Below, one piece after another: positions 40,018 to 48,393 of a DNA stretch of 64,000 nucleotides. Positions within the stretch are counted from its first letter, which is position 1. Each line of letters opens with the position of its first letter. Source of the stretch: Paenibacillus harenae (GTDB taxonomy: Bacteria; Bacillota; Bacilli; Paenibacillales; Paenibacillaceae); contig NZ_JAUSST010000005.1 in the NCBI RefSeq assembly GCF_030812415.1, forward strand, positions 124,001-188,000, given 5' to 3'. The translations under genes and the position numbers were made by a program. Under the pieces are notes generated by a model that saw nothing but the letters and a program-made list of their open reading frames with translations, had not been told where the DNA came from and ran no database searches.

Positions 40018-40182
40018 AGATATTACACCGGTTCATCAAGCGAGCACTGGCAACTTGTCGCTTAGAATTTTGGCACCAAAGTAAAAAATATTCGTCTCGT
40101 CGATGGCGATCATGATATTGATTGCAAGATTGATGGTTTCGGAGCGATGAAACTAAAATCCGAATTCGTGAAAAAAGTTTAA
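40018..40182 (+). pseudogene. Relic of a small secreted-type protein with in-frame stop
   Basis: One frame reads R-Y-Y-T-G-S-S-S-E-H-W-Q-L-V-A, then TAG, then F-G-T-K-V-K-N-I-R-L-V-D-G-D-H-D-I-D and K-I-D-G-F-G-A-M-K-L-K to TAA 40182. The S-E-H-W-Q-L start resembles the first strand of small extracellular domains common in Bacillales lipoproteins. There is no start codon, signal peptide or ribosome site, and one stop interrupts it. It lies between two terminators. I infer a decayed gene; the family is uncertain. Confidence 0.35.
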
Positions 40183-40210
40183 ATGCGATAGTAAGCAGAC
40201 ATAGCTTTGC

Positions 40211-40244
40211 AAAGACCATCCTATCCACGGGATGGTCTTTTTTT
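40211..40244 (+). terminator. Orphan intrinsic terminator
   Basis: AAAGACCATCC pairs with GGATGGTCTTT, followed by TTTT. No intact gene precedes it; it fits the decayed gene at 40018-40182. Confidence 0.8.
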
Positions 40245-40361
40245 CAGATAAACGATAGAAGGCAACCGGAGGTTGCGGGGTGCGGCAACGAAAGTTATCT
40301 TTACTTTCGGCATGGAATTTTATCATAATGGGGTACAGATTGCGGAAAGGTGATTGCCGAC

Positions 40362-40814
40362 ATGATATTTGGAGAGAAGTTAAAAAGCGAGAGAAAGAAT
40401 AAAGGATGGTCTCAAGAAGAATTAGCCGAGAAACTGTTTGTAAGCAGGCAGTCCGTTTCCAAATGGGAGAACAATCAAAATTATCCGAGCATTGAAATCA
40501 TTATTAAAATAAGTGATCTATTTGGTGTAACCATCGATGAGTTATTAAGGAGCGACGAGGAGTTGACGAAGAAAGTGATTAATGACGGCAAAAAACTGGC
40601 GTATCCGAGGTTGAAATTAATATTCGATGTTGTTTTCTTGATAGGCGCGATCCTCTGGATCATAAAACTGGGTGTTTTTATGCTAAACAAATTTACCGAT
40701 CTGGATATTCCTTTGTATGGCGAGTCGTTTATTTGGAATTTTGGCCCTTTAGTTTTGATGGTCGGTGCAGGGATCGGCTCGGGCGTGGTGAAAGAAAAAT
40801 ATAGAGAAGATTAG
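40362..40814 (+). CDS. XRE-family regulator with C-terminal membrane helices
   Basis: A 150-residue protein. The Cro/CI helix-turn-helix (residues 4-60) reads L-K-S-E-R-K-N-K-G-W-S-Q-E-E-L-A-E-K-L, then V-S-R-Q-S-V-S-K-W-E. Two hydrophobic helices follow, F-D-V-V-F-L-I-G-A-I-L-W-I-I and F-G-P-L-V-L-M-V-G-A-G-I, so the regulator is membrane-tethered, a design common in Bacillales. ATG 40362 is chosen because GGAAAGGTG precedes it; GTG 40350 is too close to that site. The target and signal are unknown; it is followed 38 bp downstream by a VOC gene. Confidence 0.83.
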   Translation: MIFGEKLKSERKNKGWSQEELAEKLFVSRQSVSKWENNQNYPSIEIIIKISDLFGVTIDELLRSDEELTKKVINDGKKLAYPRLKLIFDVVFLIGAILWIIKLGVFMLNKFTDLDIPLYGESFIWNFGPLVLMVGAGIGSGVVKEKYRED

Positions 40815-40852
40815 CAACAAAGAAGAATGGATAATGGAGAGGGGTTACGTAA

Positions 40853-41275
40853 ATGATTCAATCTATCGTCCATATTGCTCTCGTCGTCGCAGATTATGAC
40901 GAGGCAATAGCGTTTTATACGAAAAAGCTGCACTTTACGCTAGTTGAAGACACCTATCAGCCGGAACAAGATAAACGGTGGGTAGTCATCTCTCCCCCTG
41001 GTTCGGTCGGGACTACGATTTTGCTTGCAAAAGCTTCGAAACCGGAGCAAGAGTCGTTTATCGGAAACCAGACGGGCGGCAGGGTTTTTCTTTTTCTGAA
41101 CACCGATGATTTTTGGAGAGATTATCGTGAAATGGCGGCCAAGGGAATCGAGTTCGTTAGAGAGCCGAAGGAAGAATCGTACGGAATGGTTGCCGTATTC
41201 AAGGATTTGTACGGAAATCTATGGGATTTGCTTGAATTGAACGAAGATCACCCCATTTCTAAACGGATAGGATAA
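40853..41275 (+). CDS. VOC-family (glyoxalase-like) protein
   Basis: A 140-residue vicinal-oxygen-chelate protein. It has two beta-alpha-beta-beta units: I-V-H-I-A-L-V-V-A-D-Y-D-E-A near residue 5 and Y-G-M-V-A-V-F-K-D-L-Y-G-N-L-W-D near 115. His6 and the late E of L-L-E-L are candidate metal ligands. Members include lyases, dioxygenases and antibiotic-binding proteins, so the reaction is unknown. GGAGAGG precedes ATG 40853. Only 6 bp separate its stop from the next gene, with the Crp/Fnr gene 16 bp after that; all three form one operon. Confidence 0.83.
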   Translation: MIQSIVHIALVVADYDEAIAFYTKKLHFTLVEDTYQPEQDKRWVVISPPGSVGTTILLAKASKPEQESFIGNQTGGRVFLFLNTDDFWRDYREMAAKGIEFVREPKEESYGMVAVFKDLYGNLWDLLELNEDHPISKRIG

Positions 41276-41281
41276 GCGCAA

Positions 41282-42832
41282 ATGACCCTGAACAAAAAAC
41301 AACGTTACCGCTTTAGCGAAGCGCCTATATGGGATCTTCAGAGGAGTTATTATGAAGAAGAAGGAATGAAGGCATGGAACAATGACCAAGTTCCTCAATA
41401 TATAACGAGCAATCCGATGATCGCCGCCTCTTATGCAGAAATGATATTCGGATTTCTTCAAGATCGGGCGAACAAGGGCTATCATTCGGAACCTATTCTT
41501 ATCGTAGAGCTTGGAGCGGGAGCGGGACGTCTTGCTTACCATGTGTTGCATGAGCTATGTCAGTTAAGGGACTATGCGGGGATCCCATTGCCTCCGTTCC
41601 GCTATATTATGACGGATTTGGCGATGCACAATGTGACGGCATGGAGCGAGCACCCCGCCCTGCAGGTTTTTATCGGCGAAGGTTTATTGGATTTTGCGCG
41701 ATTCGATGCGGTCCACGATACCGTACTGAACCTCGTGGTGTCCGGCACGGCCATTGGCGAAGGGGATCTGAAACAACCCCTGATTATCGTTGCCAATTAC
41801 TTTTTTGACAGCATTCCGCAAGAGTTGATTTATGTTGGTGATGGTCAGATGTATGAGGCGGAAGTATTCGTCGGCTATCCTGCCCATATGGAGTCGCTGG
41901 CACCGTCACAGCTTTTAGACCAAATATCGCTTCATTATGAGCATAGACGGGCGCCAGAGTACGAACAAGAAACCTATCCTTACCGTGATGTCATTGCCGT
42001 CTATCAGGAACAATTGGAGGATTCGCATATTTTATTTCCCGAGGCCGGCCTAAGCTGCTTAGAGCGATTAAACCGGTTGTCTCCGCAGGGTTTCCTATTG
42101 CTGACGGCGGACAAAGGAGATCACCTGCTGGATAACTGGAAGTTCGCCGAACCGCCGGAGTTGGTCCTGCATGGAAGCTTCTCGTTAACGGCCAACTACC
42201 ATGCAATCCAGCAGGTATACGAACAAAAGGGGGCTGCGGTATTGTTTCCCCCGCATCATTATAAAAATATAAATGTAGGTTGCGTGATCCATACGGATGC
42301 ATCGATGGAGTATGCCCATACCCGATTGGCGTATCGCCGATGTATAGAACGTTTTGGTCCGGATGAATTTTTCAGCATGAAGGAATGGGCAGATCGCAAT
42401 CTAGAAAGCATGGGACTGCAGCAACTATTAAGCTTTTGGCGTTTGGGCGGCTATGATGCGGAATTTTTTATACAGAGCATGAAGCGGTTCTCAGGTCTGC
42501 TGCCAGATGCGAACGATGAGGAAATGCAGGATATTTTGCGAGGCATTCGGCTCATGTGGTCATCGTACTACGACATCGAGCGGCGTAACGATTTAGCGCT
42601 CAATGCCGGGATGCTGCTGTTCGAGATGGAAATGTACGAAGACGCCGCGTATTTCTTGGAATTATCGATTCATGAAGACCAGGCTGAGCGCATACCAACC
42701 CTATATTATTATCTGGCTATTTGTTGTTTGGAGTTGGAATTAGACGAAGAGGCTTCGCGTTACGCGATAGAATTGTTGAAGCTTGAGCCTGACCATGAAG
42801 AGGGATTGGCATTGTTGAAGCGATTCGAGTAA
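41282..42832 (+). CDS. MidA/NDUFAF7-like SAM methyltransferase with C-terminal TPR region
   Basis: A 516-residue protein. Residues 70-300 match the SAM-dependent methyltransferase family that includes mitochondrial MidA/NDUFAF7: motif I is V-E-L-G-A-G-A-G-R-L (residues 75-84), and V-A-N-Y-F-F-D-S-I-P-Q-E near 165 equals the family's N-E-F-F-D-x-x-P block. The last 150 residues are helical with TPR-like repeats (for example Y-Y-L-A-I-C-C-L-E-L-E-L-D-E-E-A). MidA methylates an arginine of complex I; the bacterial target here is unknown, and the TPR tail may recruit a protein. It sits between the VOC and Crp/Fnr genes. Confidence 0.75.
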   Translation: MTLNKKQRYRFSEAPIWDLQRSYYEEEGMKAWNNDQVPQYITSNPMIAASYAEMIFGFLQDRANKGYHSEPILIVELGAGAGRLAYHVLHELCQLRDYAGIPLPPFRYIMTDLAMHNVTAWSEHPALQVFIGEGLLDFARFDAVHDTVLNLVVSGTAIGEGDLKQPLIIVANYFFDSIPQELIYVGDGQMYEAEVFVGYPAHMESLAPSQLLDQISLHYEHRRAPEYEQETYPYRDVIAVYQEQLEDSHILFPEAGLSCLERLNRLSPQGFLLLTADKGDHLLDNWKFAEPPELVLHGSFSLTANYHAIQQVYEQKGAAVLFPPHHYKNINVGCVIHTDASMEYAHTRLAYRRCIERFGPDEFFSMKEWADRNLESMGLQQLLSFWRLGGYDAEFFIQSMKRFSGLLPDANDEEMQDILRGIRLMWSSYYDIERRNDLALNAGMLLFEMEMYEDAAYFLELSIHEDQAERIPTLYYYLAICCLELELDEEASRYAIELLKLEPDHEEGLALLKRFE

Positions 42833-42848
42833 GGGGGGAAAGTTGGAC

Positions 42849-43427
42849 ATGAAGAATATGCTGTTCAAGTATATGACTAAATTTACAACGCTTAACGAAG
42901 AAGAACAGCAGGCTATCGCTCAAGAGATCCTTATCGAGGAATACAAGAAAGGGACCGTTCTCCTTGCGCAAGGAGACGTTCCCGCAAAATGTTATTTCGT
43001 GTTGAAGGGCTGCATCAGGCAATTTTCGATTGACGAGCTTGGCAAAGAGGTCACGTCCAATTTCTATACGGAAGAGCAGGCGATTTCGATATTCAATCAC
43101 CACAAACAAGATAAGTCGTCGGATTATACGTTTGTCTGTTTGGAAGACTCCGTATTGGTCGTTGGCATCCTAGATGGCGAAAGGGACATGTACAACAAGT
43201 ACAACCAATTGGAATCGATGACTCGTTTGATGGTCGAGCAATTTTTTGGCCAGGTGCAAGAGGAATTCGCTTCCTTTATCGCCTCTACGCCCGAAGAGCG
43301 TTATAAAACGTTATTGCGGAACCGCCCTCATCTCATCGATCGCGTACCCCAGCATCAATTGGCCAGCTATCTCGGTATTACCCCGGAGTCATTAAGCCGA
43401 ATTAAGAAACGGATTTCCATCCTCTGA
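42849..43427 (+). CDS. Crp/Fnr-family regulator with FNR-type recognition helix
   Basis: A 192-residue cyclic-nucleotide-binding-fold regulator. The beta-roll (residues 15-110) contains K-G-T-V-L-L-A-Q-G-D and C-Y-F-V-L-K-G-C-I-R-Q-F. The short helix-turn-helix ends I-T-P-E-S-L-S-R-I-K-K-R, where Glu180, Ser183 and Arg184 sit as E209, S212 and R213 of E. coli FNR, which read TTGA half-sites. No iron-sulfur cysteines. ATG 42849 is preferred to TTG 42843 (GGGGGGAAAG spacing). It ends the VOC-methyltransferase operon and overlaps the convergent DUF4386 gene by 26 bp; that gene has a TTGAC-TTAA-GTCAA box. Confidence 0.85.
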   Translation: MKNMLFKYMTKFTTLNEEEQQAIAQEILIEEYKKGTVLLAQGDVPAKCYFVLKGCIRQFSIDELGKEVTSNFYTEEQAISIFNHHKQDKSSDYTFVCLEDSVLVVGILDGERDMYNKYNQLESMTRLMVEQFFGQVQEEFASFIASTPEERYKTLLRNRPHLIDRVPQHQLASYLGITPESLSRIKKRISIL

Positions 43428-44115
43428 ACAGCAGCCATAACCCGAAGCCCAATTCTCCGGCCGTCATTGGCACTATAAACACATAATCAAGGATCGTGAG
43501 GATCTTATCGTATTGCGGAAGGAGGGCGCTGCCTAAGTGAATGACTATATAGCCTATAGAAGCGAGCAGCATCAGGAGGCCGATGATCTTAGGTATGCTG
43601 TCTGATTTCAGAGCCAAATAACCGACAATCAGGAGATGCCCGCCGAAAATGACTAAGCCGATCGACCAAACCGTATCAAATACCTCCAAAAACAGCATGA
43701 CGTTCGCTTGTAGTTGATCCAGCGTAAATGCGGATAAATAGGAAGGATTGTACGAGAGCTGCATCGCAAAAATGAGATTCAGCAGGGCGATTCCCAATAC
43801 CGCTGAATAAACAAGGCGGAAGCAGGCGCCGAGCAAGGACATCCACTTGTGTATCGGTCTCAGGTAAATATAGAAAGCCCAAGCGACCACGATGTCGCAG
43901 ATCAGGATGATGAGCCAGCCCAAGATTTCGGCTTTGAATAGCATTTCCGACGACAGGATATGATCCCATGTGGCCTTTGGATCTCCCTGCACCACCAAAC
44001 TGCCATGGGCATAGCCATAAGCGAAAAACGCCGTCAATGCCATGACGATCAGAGAAATGCCGGCAGTTAATGCGGATAGGCGCCGATCGGATTTTTCTTT
44101 TTGTACATGAATCAT
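43402..44115 (-). CDS. DUF4386 membrane protein
   Basis: A 237-residue membrane protein of the DUF4386 family with six helices. The first follows K-S-D-R-R-L-S-A-L-T-A-G; others include I-L-G-W-L-I-I-L-I-C-D-I-V-V-A and V-I-F-G-G-H-L-L-I-V-G-Y. The family's conserved W-D-H-I region is present near residue 50. Function is unknown. GGGAGG precedes ATG 44115. Its 3' end overlaps the Crp/Fnr gene by 26 bp, and its promoter carries element B, so it is very likely activated by that regulator. Confidence 0.82.
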   Translation of the reverse strand: MIHVQKEKSDRRLSALTAGISLIVMALTAFFAYGYAHGSLVVQGDPKATWDHILSSEMLFKAEILGWLIILICDIVVAWAFYIYLRPIHKWMSLLGACFRLVYSAVLGIALLNLIFAMQLSYNPSYLSAFTLDQLQANVMLFLEVFDTVWSIGLVIFGGHLLIVGYLALKSDSIPKIIGLLMLLASIGYIVIHLGSALLPQYDKILTILDYVFIVPMTAGELGFGLWLLFRGWKSVS

Positions 44116-44146
44116 ATAAACAACCTCCCTGTATCCAATATGGTTT

Positions 44147-44190
44147 CATTGTAACCGGAGGTCTATAGGGAGGCATTGACTTAAGTCAAG
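44147..44190 (-). promoter_or_regulatory. Crp/Fnr-type promoter element, copy B
   Basis: On the minus strand TTGACTTAAGTCAA (44189-44176) precedes TACAAT (44153-44148) by 22 bp, with no good -35. The palindrome centre falls at -41.5 if +1 is near 44141. The same 44-bp arrangement stands before the MDR gene at 7 kb. Confidence 0.72.
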
Positions 44191-44358
44191 GCAGACAAGA
44201 GCAGTTGGTTCATTCCGGATAATAAGGCCGAAAAAGGCAACAATAGCGGGCGAGTGCGCAAACTGTACATCGGGGTTCAATTTGTACATATGAAGACCCG
44301 GGCTGTTTCGTGCTACTATAGAAATGGTACATGGAGAAAGAGACTAGGGGGAAGCTCG

Positions 44359-46635
44359 TTGCATTGGGGAAAGGGTAACTTTACACGAAGCGTGGCTTTT
44401 CGGTGGATGATATCGTACGCCGTTATTTTGTTCATACCTGTTATTCTTAGCGTAATTGTCTATAGCCAGACCAGAGGAATCGTGGAATACGAGATCGAGC
44501 GGGCGAATAGCGCGATGCTGCAGCAGGTCAGATACATTGTAGACGGCGAGCTGCATCAGACGGAAAGTTTGGCCGCGCAGCTGTCCATTCACTCGGATGT
44601 CCAGAAGCTATTAAACGACTCTCAAGAAGAAAGCGCTTACCTTATATACAAGACGAAGCAGGAACTAAACAAGCTGCTGTCGACTAATGATTTCATTAAA
44701 GGCATATATGTCTATTCGAACGTGCATCACGCCGTGCTCTCGAGCGAGACGTATGTGGAGGATCGGATGTTCTATGCCTTGAAGCATGAAACGGACGACT
44801 TCACATACGAGGACTGGATTAAATTAATGAAGGCGCAGCAACCGGGGCGGTATGTGCTGCTGCCGGTTGAGACGCAAGGGAAAAGCATCATTACGCCCTC
44901 CTATATTCGTTCGTTCCCCATGCAGGCGGGCGACGGTCCGGCAGGCACGCTGTTATTCCCGCTTAATGTGGAGAAGATCCAGACGATGCTTGAGAATATC
45001 GACTGGGTGGAGCAAGGCCGTGTGTTTATTATGGATGCTAACGATCAGATTTTGTTTCAGAACGCCGGCGAAGCGGCCCCCGTACCAACGTCGTACCACG
45101 ATTGGAGCAATCGGGGATCAGGTACGTTTACGGGTCATTTCCAAGGAACGGAGTCGATGATTACGATCGAGTCGTCCGACACAACGGGATGGAAGTACGT
45201 GAGCGTGTTCCCGACCGACGTCTTCTGGGAACGGGCAAAGGACATTCAGACGATGAATGTATTCGGGCTGCTGGTTTGTTTTGCGATCGGCGGAGCGGTT
45301 ATTTATTATTTCTCGCGCAAAAACTATGACCCGGTCAAACAACTGGTGAGCGTCTTCTCCCGGAACGCGCTTCCGGCGGCAGGGGCCGACCTGGACGAAT
45401 ATTCGTTCATCCGGCGGAGCGTGTTGGAGACGATTCGCGAGCGGGACGATATGAGCAACAAGCATGATCAGCAGCTTCGGGTGCTGCAGAACTATTATTT
45501 AGGCAGGCTATTAAAGGGTCAGGCGGATCGGAACGTACCGCTCTCGGAGCTGTCCAAGGCGCATCGGCTTGCCTGGACATCCGACCGGTTCGCGGTGCTG
45601 CTCTTCTATGTCGAGAGCGACGAGGATGAGGCCAAGCTGCTGGCCATGTCGCAATTCATCGTGTCCAACATTCTCAAGGATGTGGTCGGCGATCGCTTAT
45701 CGATCCATTTCGCGGACGTGGACGGCACGCTCGCGGCGGTCGTGAACGTTGACCCGGAGCGGGAGGAGCAATGGAAGGACGATATGGAGGATGCCTTGGC
45801 TCAGGCATCCGAATTCATAACGGGACGTTATAAGCTCCGGTTCACAACGGCAGGCAGCGATTTGCAAACGGGCCTCGATGGCGTGCATCAAGCGTTTCTG
45901 CAGGCGCTGGAAGCACAAGAGTACCGTATGGTGCTAGGGGAAGGGATGATGATCTGGTACGGCGACGTGAAGCCAAGCGAGAGCAGTTACTTCTTCACGG
46001 TCAACGATCAGATGGTTCTGATCAACTTCTTGAAGGCCGACGAGTTCGACAAGGCGAAGCAGATGATCGATAACGTGGTGCAGCAGGCGTTCCAACGGCA
46101 ATCGTCTCTGGAAATCGCGAAGTGCGTCTTGCTGGACGTCGCGACGACGCTGATTAAGACGATACCCGATCAAGAGCAGGCCGGAATCGCTTGGGATGAA
46201 TGGCGTCCGCTCAAGAGATTGTTGTCCTGCGCCACGAAGACGGAATTTCATCAGGAGCTCCTGGACATATTGAATCGGGTATTCGGCGTGCTCAGAAGCA
46301 AGCTTGCCGTTCAGACGAGCGCGGGGATCGGGGATAAAGTGACCGCGTTCGTGCAGGAGAACTACAGCGACAAGAACTTAAGCGTGTCGATGATCGGAGA
46401 TTTCTTCCGGTTGTCGCCGCAATATATATCCCGGTTATTCCGCGAGCAGACGGGTCAAGGACTGCATGATTACATTAGCCAAACCCGCGTAGATGCGGCC
46501 AAAACGCTTTTGCATGAAGGGGCAAGCATCGACGATACGGCGTCTCGGGTCGGATTCGCGAGCGGCCATGCTTTCATTCGCGTATTCAAGAAATACGAAG
46601 GGATCACGCCGGGGAAATACAAGTCGATTCAATGA
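44359..46635 (+). CDS. Membrane-bound AraC-family sensor-regulator (YesN-like)
   Basis: A 758-residue membrane regulator. TTG 44359 is chosen because AGGGGG lies 8 nt before it and the product then opens with a short basic lead and a transmembrane helix (Y-A-V-I-L-F-I-P-V-I-L-S-V). An extracellular sensor domain follows to about residue 290, then a second helix near F-G-L-L-V-C-F-A-I-G. The AraC domain covers the last 100 residues, with L-S-P-Q-Y-I-S-R-L-F-R-E and A-S-R-V-G-F-A-S-G-H-A-F. It heads the glucuronoxylan locus and probably controls it in response to an oligosaccharide. Confidence 0.87.
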   Translation: MHWGKGNFTRSVAFRWMISYAVILFIPVILSVIVYSQTRGIVEYEIERANSAMLQQVRYIVDGELHQTESLAAQLSIHSDVQKLLNDSQEESAYLIYKTKQELNKLLSTNDFIKGIYVYSNVHHAVLSSETYVEDRMFYALKHETDDFTYEDWIKLMKAQQPGRYVLLPVETQGKSIITPSYIRSFPMQAGDGPAGTLLFPLNVEKIQTMLENIDWVEQGRVFIMDANDQILFQNAGEAAPVPTSYHDWSNRGSGTFTGHFQGTESMITIESSDTTGWKYVSVFPTDVFWERAKDIQTMNVFGLLVCFAIGGAVIYYFSRKNYDPVKQLVSVFSRNALPAAGADLDEYSFIRRSVLETIRERDDMSNKHDQQLRVLQNYYLGRLLKGQADRNVPLSELSKAHRLAWTSDRFAVLLFYVESDEDEAKLLAMSQFIVSNILKDVVGDRLSIHFADVDGTLAAVVNVDPEREEQWKDDMEDALAQASEFITGRYKLRFTTAGSDLQTGLDGVHQAFLQALEAQEYRMVLGEGMMIWYGDVKPSESSYFFTVNDQMVLINFLKADEFDKAKQMIDNVVQQAFQRQSSLEIAKCVLLDVATTLIKTIPDQEQAGIAWDEWRPLKRLLSCATKTEFHQELLDILNRVFGVLRSKLAVQTSAGIGDKVTAFVQENYSDKNLSVSMIGDFFRLSPQYISRLFREQTGQGLHDYISQTRVDAAKTLLHEGASIDDTASRVGFASGHAFIRVFKKYEGITPGKYKSIQ

Positions 46636-46682
46636 GGGCTTATGGCGCCAAAAGCAGGCGCAGAGAAAGGGGGCAGCTTGCC

Positions 46683-48293
46683 ATGGAAACGCAAATACTC
46701 GGCAGGTTAAGGAAAAGCTGGATCGCGATGATTGTCTTGATCCTACTCGCGTCCGGGTGCTTCGGCGGGGGTAGCGGCGAAGAACGCTCGCAGGGAGAGA
46801 CGCCGACGGGAACCTCCAGTCCGGAAGCGGACGGCGAGCCGTTCGAATATCCGATGAAGGGAACGCCGGAGCTGACGCTTATGACGGAATTTTCCGATAT
46901 GGGGACGCCGAATCGAGGGGCGATCGACCAAGAATACGAGAAACGAACGGGCATTGCGATTCGGCATCTCGGCGGCGTACCTATGCAGGATACTAAATTT
47001 AGTTATCTGCTTGCCTCCGGCAATTTGCCGGACATCTTCTTGAACAATTGGCTGGGGTATCCGGGAGGGCCCGAGAAGGCGATCGAGCAAGGCTATATTT
47101 TGCCGCTGAACGACGTCATCGACCGGTATGCGCCGAACTTTAAGCGAGCACTGGAACAGCACCCCGAGATTGATAAAATGGTGAAGACGGACAGCGGCAT
47201 CTACTACGCGTTCCCGTTCATCCGTTCGGAATCGGAAAGGGTATACGGCGGACCGATCGTTCGCATGGATTGGCTGGACGAGCTCGGATTGGCCGTTCCG
47301 ACGACGATCGACGAGTGGCACGGGATGTTGAAAGCGTTCAAGGAAAAGAAGGGGGCTTCCGCGCCGGTGACGTTCCGGACGTTGTTCTTAGGCGAACGTA
47401 CGGCGGGTTTCGCGGGAGCGTTCGGCGTAATGGGCAATTTCTACGTCAAGGACGGGAAAGTGACGTACGGTTATTTGGAACCAGGGTATCGAGATTACTT
47501 GGCGACGATGAGCCGGTGGTATAAGGAAGGGCTGATCGACAAGGATTTTGCCGTGCTGGATTTGGAAACCGTAGATAAGAAGCTAACGTCCGGAAATAGC
47601 GGCGCTACGATCGGTTGGCATTCGTATATCGAGAAATATAACCTTGCCTCGCAATCGAACGACTCGGGAGCCCGTTATGTAGCCGCTCCTTACCCGACAC
47701 TGGCCGAAGGGGCAATACCGGAATTCGGACAACTGGACAACGCGTATGCGGGCACCAGCTCGGCAGCGATCAAGGCTACGACGAAGCAATTGGAAGCGGT
47801 GGTTCGCTGGCTGGATTATGCGTATTCGGAAGAGGGCAGCCTGCTGAATACGTACGGCATCGAAGGCGTAACGTATACGATGGAGAACGGAGCGCCGGTG
47901 TACACGGATTTGGTTGTCGAGAATCCGGAAGGCTTATCCAGCGATCAAGTGATGCTCCAGTACGCTCACCAAACGAACTTCCCGATGATTCAGCGCAATG
48001 CGCAGCTCGAATGGAAGTTTGAAGAGACGAATCAGGCGCTAGATATATGGAGAAACACGAAGCATGAGAACTACTTGCTGCCGCCGATTACCCCGACGCC
48101 GGAGGAAGCGAATGAGCTGTCCGCGCTGATGAGCGGAATCAGCGAATATGTGAATGACGCGGAGCTTCGCATTATTCTGGGCGTAGACCCTATCACTGCC
48201 TACGACGATATGGTGAAGCAACTGCGGCAACTTGGCATCGAGCGGGTGTTGGAAATTAAGCAGGAGGCGTATGAGCGTTATATCGATCGATGA
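46683..48293 (+). CDS. Extracellular solute-binding lipoprotein (sugar ABC type)
   Basis: A 536-residue LplA-like lipoprotein. ATG 46683 has AAGGGGG upstream; the product has a signal peptide and lipobox L-A-S-G-C near residue 22, followed by a Gly/Ser/Glu linker. The binding fold includes V-R-M-D-W-L-D-E-L-G-L near 195. It stands 47 bp after the AraC gene, with a terminator behind it. Together they repeat the pairing at 13.1-17.1 kb, without permeases of their own; the pair at 50.9-52.7 kb could serve it. Confidence 0.87.
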   Translation: METQILGRLRKSWIAMIVLILLASGCFGGGSGEERSQGETPTGTSSPEADGEPFEYPMKGTPELTLMTEFSDMGTPNRGAIDQEYEKRTGIAIRHLGGVPMQDTKFSYLLASGNLPDIFLNNWLGYPGGPEKAIEQGYILPLNDVIDRYAPNFKRALEQHPEIDKMVKTDSGIYYAFPFIRSESERVYGGPIVRMDWLDELGLAVPTTIDEWHGMLKAFKEKKGASAPVTFRTLFLGERTAGFAGAFGVMGNFYVKDGKVTYGYLEPGYRDYLATMSRWYKEGLIDKDFAVLDLETVDKKLTSGNSGATIGWHSYIEKYNLASQSNDSGARYVAAPYPTLAEGAIPEFGQLDNAYAGTSSAAIKATTKQLEAVVRWLDYAYSEEGSLLNTYGIEGVTYTMENGAPVYTDLVVENPEGLSSDQVMLQYAHQTNFPMIQRNAQLEWKFEETNQALDIWRNTKHENYLLPPITPTPEEANELSALMSGISEYVNDAELRIILGVDPITAYDDMVKQLRQLGIERVLEIKQEAYERYIDR

Positions 48294-48303
48294 CCTGAAG
48301 ATG

Positions 48304-48342
48304 AAAACCTCCGATCCGTGAGCCGTCGGAGGTTTTCTTTTT
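48304..48342 (+). terminator. Terminator after the second binding lipoprotein
   Basis: AAAACCTCCGA pairs with TCGGAGGTTTT, followed by CTTTTTTA. Confidence 0.85.
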
Positions 48343-48393
48343 TATGTGCGAGGACAAACTGGAGTGAAGAACTGTAAAAAGGTGGTTTGCAAA

